From Planctomycetota bacterium (GTDB lineage: Bacteria > Planctomycetota > Planctomycetia > Planctomycetales > Planctomycetaceae), in the NCBI GenBank assembly GCA_026692825.1, contig JAPLOC010001026.1, forward strand, positions 1-5,146: a stretch of 5,146 nt of DNA, read 5' to 3'. Below, one piece after another: positions 1-5,146 of the stretch. The notes beneath the pieces are model-generated. The model made no database searches and was not told the origin of the DNA. It worked only from the letters and a program-made list of their open reading frames with translations. Position numbers and translations under genes: made by a program. Within the stretch, counting starts at the first letter, position 1. Every line of letters starts with the position of its first letter.

Positions 1-71
1 CGAGGCGGAACACGTGGTACAGAGTGAGGACATTTCTATCGGGCACAACCCGGGGACATTTCTATCGGGCA
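1..71. mobile_element. Possible terminal end of an insertion sequence (remnant or edge)
   Basis: The first 71 bases contain two closely spaced copies of an 18-bp sequence (see the repeat entry). A frame ending in TGA at 25-27 sits just before them and could be the last codons of a transposase lying outside the window. Spaced multiple copies of a transposase-binding repeat next to the transposase stop codon are typical of the ends of some IS families, for example IS21-like and IS481-like elements. I see no transposase domain, no partner inverted repeat and no target duplication inside the window, so the family and exact boundary are unknown. The assignment is inference from repeat layout alone. 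Confidence 0.35.
28..71. repeat. Two 18-bp direct repeats, 26-bp period
   Basis: GGACATTTCTATCGGGCA occurs exactly at 28-45 and again at 54-71, separated by 8 bases (CAACCCGG). The identity over 18 bases is directly visible and far beyond chance at this distance. No third copy is seen in the window on either strand. The likely role is a pair of protein-binding sites such as transposase sites at an element end; another DNA-binding role cannot be excluded. Confidence 0.9.
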
Positions 72-92
72 GCGACAAACCCACACTGCCCC

Positions 93-120
93 TTGACATT
101 CGGCCCTATTCGGCTAATCT
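93..120 (+). promoter_or_regulatory. Candidate sigma70-type promoter for the small basic ORF
   Basis: A perfect consensus -35 hexamer TTGACA lies at 93-98. Sixteen bases later is TAATCT at 115-120, a partial match to the -10 consensus. Transcription would begin near 127, leaving a leader of about 70 bases before the ATG at 198. The position just outside the putative IS end means it could serve the small ORF and possibly the large gene further on. The -10 match is poor, so the call rests mainly on the -35. Confidence 0.35.
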
Positions 121-197
121 CCTTCCTCCCCGTCGCGGCTGTACGTCTCACGCGACTTACCGACACACATTCACTCAGAAACGACACAGGTTCAGAC

Positions 198-317
198 ATG
201 GGCGCGAATCACGCTGGCGAAAAGATGCGTAAGAAGGCCAAGATCACCGCGAAGATCGCGAAGAAGCTCGACAAGAAGGCCGAAGAACGCGCCGCTGCCG
301 AAGCTGCCAAGAAGTAG
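198..317 (+). CDS. Small Lys/Ala-rich basic peptide (39 aa), function unknown
   Basis: The predicted product is 39 residues with 11 Lys, 2 Arg and 11 Ala against only 5 acidic residues, so it is strongly basic. From residue 9 onward (KMRKKAKITAKIAKKLDKK...) it has the periodicity of a single amphipathic helix with no glycine or proline, and it ends in AAKK. There is no signal peptide or membrane segment. The start at 198 is preferred because an ACAGG Shine-Dalgarno-like element lies at 186-190, 7 bases upstream. The same frame is open back to a GTG at 24, but that upstream translation looks non-coding and crosses the repeat region. An internal ATG at 225 (MRKKAKI...) is the alternative start. 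I do not recognise a family; a nucleic-acid-binding or ribosome-associated peptide would fit the charge but is speculation. Lys/Ala-rich composition can also arise by chance in GC-rich DNA. Confidence 0.5.
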   Translation: MGANHAGEKMRKKAKITAKIAKKLDKKAEERAAAEAAKK

Positions 318-521
318 CGGACGTCGCACAGCGGTGGCCACGAGGACTTCCGAAGAACTGGCCCGCTCGAAACACTTGCGGTGACTCGCGTGGATTAAAA
401 CCTGCGCTACGGGGCCTCGCTGCCGATTCCTCCAGTACGGTCAATCGTTCGTTCTGCTCTGATCCGACAATGGATCACGTTTCGGCCTGCATCACGGTAT
501 ATTCATCCGCGACAATGTGAA

Positions 522-553
522 CCCCGCATCGCGACTCCAGTCGTGATGCGGGG
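522..553 (+). promoter_or_regulatory. Strong hairpin overlapping the ribosome-binding region of the large gene
   Basis: The arms CCCCGCATCGCGACT (522-536) and AGTCGTGATGCGGGG (539-553) pair along 15 positions, with a single G-U pair and a 2-base CC spacer (in practice a 4-base loop). The right arm and the two following bases form a run of six G at 550-555, the only Shine-Dalgarno-like sequence near the ATG at 562. In RNA the hairpin would therefore hide most of the ribosome-binding site, which suggests translational control. It is not followed by a T tract, so a classical intrinsic terminator is unlikely. A DNA-level operator or a transcript-end structure for the upstream small gene remains possible. 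Confidence 0.55.
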
Positions 554-561
554 GGATACCA

Positions 562-3330
562 ATGCTCGCTGAGAGAATGCCTCCGATGGTTCCACACCGC
601 GACACCGGGATTTGTTCCGCATTGAGCCGATGGGTCGGAAATTCGCGACCGATCGGATCGGGCCTGCTGTTCGGGGCGCTATGGGTTTGTCTCGTCGTCT
701 ATTCCGCAGTGGCTCGCGCAGACGTCGGTGCTTTGCCCTGGCAGGTCGGCGTCAGCCGCGTGGACATCACTCCCGAATTTCCGATTCGACTCGCCGGCTT
801 CGCGTTTCGGCGGGCGGAATCGGAGGGGGTTCGCCAGCATCTGTTCGCGAAAGCGCTCGCGATGAGTCACGGAGACGATCCACCAGTCGTCATTGTGACG
901 GTCGACTGTATGGCGATTTCCGACGACCTTGTTCTGCGTGTCGCCAAAAAGGTCGAGTCGGCGTGTGGCGTCCCGGTCGAACGATTCGCACTCACCGCGA
1001 CGCATTCTCACACCGCGCCGGCACTCACCGGCGTCTGTCCCACATTATTCACGGTCCCGATTCCGCCGGAACACCAGACGCATATCGACCAGTACACCGA
1101 TCAGCTCGTCGATCGGGCCGCCCAGGCGGCGATCGACGCGATCAAAGATCGGCAGCCCGCTCGAATGGACTGGGGGATCGGCCGGGTCGGCTTTGCGAAG
1201 AACCGTCGGACTGCGGGCGGTCCGGTCGATCACGATTTGCCGTTTCTGCTGGTTCGCGGCGAAAATGATGCGGTCCGGGCCGTCTATGTGAGCTACGCCT
1301 GCCACTGCGTGACTCTTTCGGACAACCGCGTTTCGGGCGACTGGGCGGGCTTCGCCCAGGAGCATCTGGAGCGGCTCTTTCCCGGGGCGGTCGGCCTTGT
1401 CTCCGTGGGTTGTGGAGCCGACTCCAACCCCAGTTCCGGCGTCACGGGGGACAAGGCGGACGTGGCCAGCACGCAAGGGTTGGAAGTCGCCCAGGAATCG
1501 CTACGGCTTTCGAAAGCGGATTTGAGGCCAGTCAACGGACCGCTGTCGGTGATGTACCAGCGGATCGAACTCCCCTTTGACACGCTCCCCACGCGCGCTC
1601 AATGGGAAGAACGGGCAAAGCGGACCGATGCGATTGGCTACCACGCGAAAGTTCAAATTGCCAAATTGGATCGGGGTGAGAAACTCCCCACCCAATTGAG
1701 TTACCCGATTCAGACATTCGCCTTCGCCGATTCACTGGCGATGGTCTTTCTGCCGGGCGAGGTCGTGGTCGATTACTCGCTGCGTCTGAAGCGCGAGCTG
1801 GACGGCGCTCGCCTGTGGACCAATGGGTATTCCAACAGTGTTCCGTGTTACATTCCCAGCGAACGTGTATGGAAAGAGGGCGGGTACGAGGGGGGCGATG
1901 CGATGGTCTACTTCGATCGCCCCGCGCGCTTCGCCTCGGGTTTGGAACAGCCCATTGTCGAAGTCGTTCTGTCGCAACTGACGGGACGATTCTCGCCTCA
2001 GGTGGACGCGAGTCGCACGCGCGGCAGTCGGCCGCTTTCTCCCGAACGCTCGCTCGCCGCCCTGCGCCCTCGCGCAGGAACTGCGGTCGATCTCGTGGTC
2101 GCTGAGCCGCTGGTGACCTCTCCTGTCGCGATCGACTTCGGCCCGGATGGAAAACTCTGGGTGGCTGAAATGTACGATTACCCGCAGGGGATCGACGGCA
2201 ATTACCAGCCCGGCGGCCGCGTGCGATTGGTCGAATCCAGTCATGCGGACGGAAAATTCGACAAGTCAACGGTGTTTCTCGATGGGATCCCATTCCCCAC
2301 CGGGTTGACCGTCTGGCGAAACGGTGTCCTGGTCTGTGCGGCCCCCGACATTCTCTATGCCGAAGATACGGACGGAGACGGCCGGGCCGACGTCGTCAAG
2401 AAACTCTTCTCGGGTTACGGAACACACAATTACCAGGCACGCGTCAACAGTCTGGAATATGGGCTGGACGGCTGGGTCTACGGATCGTGTGGCTTGTTTG
2501 GCGGCCGAATCACCAATTTTCGGGGAGAGTCCTTCGATCTTGGCGACCAGGATTTTCGCATCCAGCCCGACACCGGAGCGATTGAAGCCGCGGTCGGGCG
2601 GACACAGCAGGGACGTCCGCGGGATGATGCCGGGAACTGGTTTGGGTGTGACAACAGCAATCTCTGTCGGCACTATCCCCTTGCCGCTCAGTACGTCCGC
2701 CGGAACCCGCATGTCGCTCCGCCACCCGCTGCGTCGTTCGCGGGAGAAGGAGCCGACCCATTTCGATTGTACCCGGCCCGCGAGGTGCAGTTGTTCAAGC
2801 TTTCGGGGCCTTCAGGCCGGGCGACCGCGGCGTGCGGCCTGGGAATTTACCGCGACGATTTGCTCGGTTCCGACTATCGCGGGAACGCGTTCATTTGCGA
2901 GCCGGTGAATCTGGTGGTTCATCGCATGCCCCTGGTCGCGCGCGGGTCGAGTTTCGCGGGGACGCGGGCGACGGGTGAGGAACAGTCGGAATTCCTCTCG
3001 TCCGACGACAACTGGTTTCGACCAGTACAAGCCCGCACCGGGCCGGATGGCGCGTTGTGGATTGTCGACATGTACCGCTACATCATCGAGCATCCCCGCT
3101 GGATCCCCCCCGAAGAAGTCTCGAAGCTCGACGTGCGGGCCGGACATGATCGCGGACGGATTTACCGCGTTCGCCCGGCGGACCAGTCGCCGCGCCCTTG
3201 GACCCGACTCGATCGACTCGACGGTGCCGGTTTGGTCGCGGCGCTCGACACCCCCAACGGCTGGCAACGCGACATGGCTTCGCAGTTACTGGTCTGGCGG
3301 AAGGCGACCGGGGCTCGCGACTCGTCCTGA
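562..3330 (+). CDS. 5' part of a multidomain exported protein: ceramidase-like hydrolase plus PVC-type dehydrogenase propeller
   Basis: This frame encodes 922 residues. A basic n-region, a hydrophobic stretch (about 34-50) and ARA|D at 51-54 form a Sec signal peptide. The n-region is long, so starts at 577 or 586 are possible. Residues about 58-470 resemble the neutral/alkaline non-lysosomal ceramidase N-terminal domain: VDITP near the start, THSHTAP (147-153), ACHCVTL (246-252), SGDWAG (258-263) and GCGADSNP (283-290). H148, H248, E400 (LPGE) and Y442 (GGYEGG) fit the four zinc ligands of bacterial ceramidase. Residues about 506-872 match the PVC-type 'putative membrane-bound dehydrogenase' propeller (TIGR02604 type): FGPDGKLWVAEMYDYP, a Ca-binding-like DTDGDGRAD (602-610), WFGCDN (693-698), GPDGALWIVDMYR and GRIYRV. 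The family-typical TPNGWQRDMASQLLVWR then opens the HEAT region, after which the frame ends abnormally in KATGARDSS and TGA. The conserved protein continues in another frame. Hydrolase substrate is unknown; planctomycete members of this fold need not act on ceramide. Confidence 0.9.
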   Translation: MLAERMPPMVPHRDTGICSALSRWVGNSRPIGSGLLFGALWVCLVVYSAVARADVGALPWQVGVSRVDITPEFPIRLAGFAFRRAESEGVRQHLFAKALAMSHGDDPPVVIVTVDCMAISDDLVLRVAKKVESACGVPVERFALTATHSHTAPALTGVCPTLFTVPIPPEHQTHIDQYTDQLVDRAAQAAIDAIKDRQPARMDWGIGRVGFAKNRRTAGGPVDHDLPFLLVRGENDAVRAVYVSYACHCVTLSDNRVSGDWAGFAQEHLERLFPGAVGLVSVGCGADSNPSSGVTGDKADVASTQGLEVAQESLRLSKADLRPVNGPLSVMYQRIELPFDTLPTRAQWEERAKRTDAIGYHAKVQIAKLDRGEKLPTQLSYPIQTFAFADSLAMVFLPGEVVVDYSLRLKRELDGARLWTNGYSNSVPCYIPSERVWKEGGYEGGDAMVYFDRPARFASGLEQPIVEVVLSQLTGRFSPQVDASRTRGSRPLSPERSLAALRPRAGTAVDLVVAEPLVTSPVAIDFGPDGKLWVAEMYDYPQGIDGNYQPGGRVRLVESSHADGKFDKSTVFLDGIPFPTGLTVWRNGVLVCAAPDILYAEDTDGDGRADVVKKLFSGYGTHNYQARVNSLEYGLDGWVYGSCGLFGGRITNFRGESFDLGDQDFRIQPDTGAIEAAVGRTQQGRPRDDAGNWFGCDNSNLCRHYPLAAQYVRRNPHVAPPPAASFAGEGADPFRLYPAREVQLFKLSGPSGRATAACGLGIYRDDLLGSDYRGNAFICEPVNLVVHRMPLVARGSSFAGTRATGEEQSEFLSSDDNWFRPVQARTGPDGALWIVDMYRYIIEHPRWIPPEEVSKLDVRAGHDRGRIYRVRPADQSPRPWTRLDRLDGAGLVAALDTPNGWQRDMASQLLVWRKATGARDSS
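3298..3330 (+). other. Frame disruption junction (frameshift or small deletion)
   Basis: Up to CGG at 3298-3300 the conserved sequence is in the frame of the 562 start. From about 3300-3321 onward conserved sequence (LVLKGLADEAPEVRR from 3321) is in the -1 frame, while the original frame meets TGA at 3328-3330. A single missing G in CGGAAGG would restore a continuous frame (CGG GAA GGC GAC). As I remember the family, however, about 30-40 residues (one HEAT unit) normally lie between the 'QLLVWR' helix and the 'ALADEHPEVRRHA' helix. Here there are only about 7-10, so an out-of-frame deletion of roughly 100 bases explains both oddities better. There is no canonical X-XXY-YYZ slippery heptamer, and no ribosome-binding site or start codon for separate translation of the downstream part. 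Confidence 0.8.
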
Positions 3331-5146
3331 AGGGATTGGCCGACGAAGCTCCCGAGGTGCGACGGCAGGCGCTTCGCATCGCCGAGAAGTTCTCGGAGAA
3401 CGAATCGATCCGTCGTCGACTGTATGCTTTGGTGAACGATGGAGATCCGCAGGTCCGCTTACAACTCGCTTGCACGCTGGGAGCGATCCCGTCAGCGGGG
3501 GCCGGCAACGCATTGTTTGAACTGGTGGCACCCAATGCGAGTGACCCGTATCTGGTCGGTGCCGTTTTGAGCAGTCTCAATCCGTCAAACGCGACCGAGG
3601 TTCTGGAGCGGGTTTCCAATGCCGCTCCGGGAAAGACGCCTCCCCTGGCCCTTGTTCAGCCACTGCTGGCAACCGTGATTGGTTTCGCCGAGCCGAAGGC
3701 ACTGTCGCAACTGCTGGACCTCCTGGTGAAACCGGGAGTGGAACGGCAATCGACATGGAAGGCCGCGGCGCTCGTGGGAGCGCTCGACGCGCTGGCGCGG
3801 CGTGGAATCTCGGTCGCGGATGCGGCGACTCCGGAAGTTAGCGACCGTGTCAAGAAACGCCTGGAGCGTGCCCGAGTCAACGCGGTCGATTCGGACCGTG
3901 GACTCGAGTTCCGTTTGTCCGATGTCGCCCTGCTGGGTAGGGATCCGGCGTCGCGCGCGGAGGAGATTCCGGTTCTTGGTTCGATGCTGACTCCGCAAAC
4001 GCCAAAGGAATTGCAAGCCCAGGTGTTGCAGGCGCTGCTGCGAATTGACCTCCCCGAGTCGGCAGCCACGCTTGTCGAGGGCTGGCGCGGCTACAGTCCC
4101 GCATTGCGATCTCAGGTTCTCGATACACTGTTGTCGCGTCCCGCGTGGCAGACGGTCCTGCTCGATCGGATAGAACGGAATGAACTTCCAACGGCGGAAA
4201 TCGACGTCGCGCGCCGCCAGCGGCTGCTGCAAAATCCCGACAAGAGTGTTCGCGCGCGGGCGGAGAAACTCCTGCAAGGACAGGTGAACAATGACCGTGT
4301 CGCCGTCGTGACCCAATTTCAAAACGCGACGGACCTGAAGGCGGATCGGAATCGCGGCAAGCAATTGTTTGGAAAGACCTGTTCCAATTGCCATGCGCTG
4401 GGTGGCGAAGGGCATGCCGTCGGTCCGGATCTGGCGGCCCTCGCGAACAAGTCGCCGCAATTCCTGATCCAGGAGATTTTCGACCCGAACCGCAATACCG
4501 ACTCTCGTTACATCGGCTACACCGCTTCAACCAAGGGAGGCCTATCGGTGAGTGGGTTGATCGCTGAGGAGTCGGGGACCAGTATCACGTTGCGTGGACC
4601 CGAAGGGCGCGAGCAGGTCTTGCTGCGCACTGCGATCGACGACTTTTCCAGCACGGGCAAGTCCCTGATGCCCGAGGGACTCGAAAAGGATTTGAAGCCA
4701 CAGGACGTCGCCGACCTCTTGGCGTATTTGACATCGGTTGCTCCGCCCGCGAAACAGGTGGCGGGGAATAAGCCGGAAGAGGTCCGCATGGTCGAAGGAC
4801 AAATCGCGTTAACCGCCGACCGCGCTTCGATCTTTGGTGGCGAGATCACGTTCGAGGGGCCGCCGTTTCACAACATTGGCCTCTGGCATGCGCTTACCGA
4901 TCACCTGGTGTGGAAATTCGAGCTTCCAGCCGCCGGGAAGGTCGACGTTTGGCTGCACTATTCGTGTCACCCCGATTCCAAGGGGAACACGTTCGCGGTC
5001 GAAGCGGGAACCGACTCACTGCATGGGACCACGGAGTCGACTGGCGGATGGGATCGTTACGAAAGCCGCAAGGTCGGGCAGTTGTCGCTCCCCGCCGGAG
5101 CACAACGCCTGGTCCTGCGGCCAGATGGTGCCGGTCTGCGCGGGGC
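3300..5146 (+). CDS. 3' part of the same gene: HEAT-like repeats, PVC-type cytochrome c heme domain, carbohydrate-binding-like domain (partial)
   Basis: The frame is open from about 3300 to the window end with no stop, about 615 codons, and has no start codon of its own near the junction. HEAT/ARM-like helices run from 3321 to about 4280, for example LVLKGLADEAPEVRRQAL, LVNDGDPQVRLQLACTLG and RRQRLLQNPDKSVRARAEKLL. The PVC-type heme-binding domain (TIGR02603 type) covers about 4340-4735. It has the covalent heme site CSNCH at 4380-4394, followed by GGEGHAVGPDLAAL and DPNRNTDSRYIGYTA, and a probable axial Met in STGKSLMPEGLEKDL (ATG at 4668-4670). It ends in DVADLLAYL. From about 4791 a beta-rich domain with NIGLWHALTDHLVWKFEL, GKVDVWLHYSC, STGGWDRYE and VGQLSLPAGAQRLVLRPDG matches a carbohydrate-binding-like module common at the end of planctomycete proteins. 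It appears to lack only its last strand or two because the window ends. All motifs are intact, so the disruption upstream is recent or artefactual. Confidence 0.88.

Larger units (their letters stand above)
562..5146 (+). pseudogene. Whole locus viewed as one disrupted PVC-type heme-binding CxxCH multidomain gene (3' end outside window)
   Basis: The two fragments above belong to one ancestral reading frame of more than 1,500 codons: signal peptide, ceramidase-like domain, dehydrogenase propeller, HEAT-like repeats, heme domain and carbohydrate-binding-like domain. Propeller, HEAT and heme modules occur in this order as one chain in the PVC family, so two independent genes are unlikely. If the lesion is real, the truncated product would keep both catalytic-type domains but lose its heme domain and so its own electron outlet. 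If it is a sequencing or assembly error, the gene is intact. Absence of further stops or frameshifts over 1.8 kb after the lesion means there is no general decay. Confidence 0.65.

Noticed and set aside
24..197. Upstream extension of the small basic ORF to the GTG at 24
   Set aside because: The extension crosses the direct repeats and the candidate promoter, its amino-acid composition is unlike the helical part, and a better-placed ribosome-binding site serves the ATG at 198.
498..503. TATATT as the -10 box of a promoter for the large gene
   Set aside because: No convincing -35 hexamer lies 16-18 bases upstream (sequence around 475-481 is TCACGTT) and no extended -10 TG is present.
522..560. 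Intrinsic terminator for the small upstream gene
   Set aside because: The stem is strong but is followed by GGGATACC instead of a T tract, on the plus strand; the minus strand side also lacks a clear T run.
1532..2293. Minus-strand open frame of 253 codons opposite the hydrolase/propeller boundary
   Set aside because: It is a shadow of conserved plus-strand coding sequence with an Arg/Pro/Ser-rich composition and no domain-like pattern.
3205..3324. CGACTCG occurs at 3205-3211, 3214-3220 and 3318-3324 and might have mediated a deletion
   Set aside because: Seven-base matches of this composition are expected by chance in GC-rich DNA, and the deleted sequence is not available for comparison.
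3290..3330. Programmed -1 ribosomal frameshift joining the two parts of the large gene
   Set aside because: The codons TGG CGG AAG GCG offer no slippery heptamer on which tRNAs could re-pair in the -1 frame, and I saw no obvious downstream stem or pseudoknot at the right distance. A mutation, deletion or sequence error is simpler.
3585..4460. Minus-strand open frame of 291 codons opposite the HEAT/heme region
   Set aside because: It is antisense to well-supported conserved coding sequence, is rich in Arg, Gln and Ser as expected for a GC-rich shadow frame, and shows no recognisable motif.

Overview
The window looks like part of a planctomycete (or at least PVC-superphylum) chromosome. The main evidence is one very large plus-strand gene that combines a PVC-type 'membrane-bound dehydrogenase' beta-propeller, HEAT-like repeats and a PVC-type CxxCH heme domain. 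These modules are expanded in Planctomycetota and Verrucomicrobiota and are rare elsewhere. The DNA is GC-rich and coding-dense on the plus strand, which fits this assignment.

Layout. Positions 1-71 hold two copies of an 18-bp direct repeat that resemble the end of an insertion sequence. Positions 93-120 carry a plausible sigma70-type promoter. Positions 198-317 encode a probable 39-residue Lys/Ala-rich basic peptide. Positions 318-521 hold nothing I can identify. Positions 522-553 form a strong hairpin whose right arm runs into the G-rich stretch just before the next start codon. From 562 to the right edge (5146) lies the large gene, still open where the window ends.

The large gene encodes an exported protein of at least about 1,500 residues. 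In order it has a signal peptide, a neutral/alkaline-ceramidase-like zinc hydrolase domain, a PVC-type dehydrogenase propeller, HEAT-like helices, a cytochrome-c-type heme domain, and a carbohydrate-binding-like beta domain cut by the window edge. The reading frame is broken near 3300-3330: the first part stops at 3330 (TGA), while the conserved protein continues in the -1 frame from about 3300 with no stop to the window end. About one HEAT unit also seems to be missing at this junction, so the lesion may be a small deletion rather than a single-base error.

If intact, the protein would link a periplasmic amide- or ester-type hydrolase to a sugar- or alcohol-type dehydrogenase whose electrons pass to its own heme domain. 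That would be a single-chain machine for processing a complex extracellular substrate. This functional link is inference; the domain assignments come from motifs visible in the sequence compared with remembered family patterns.
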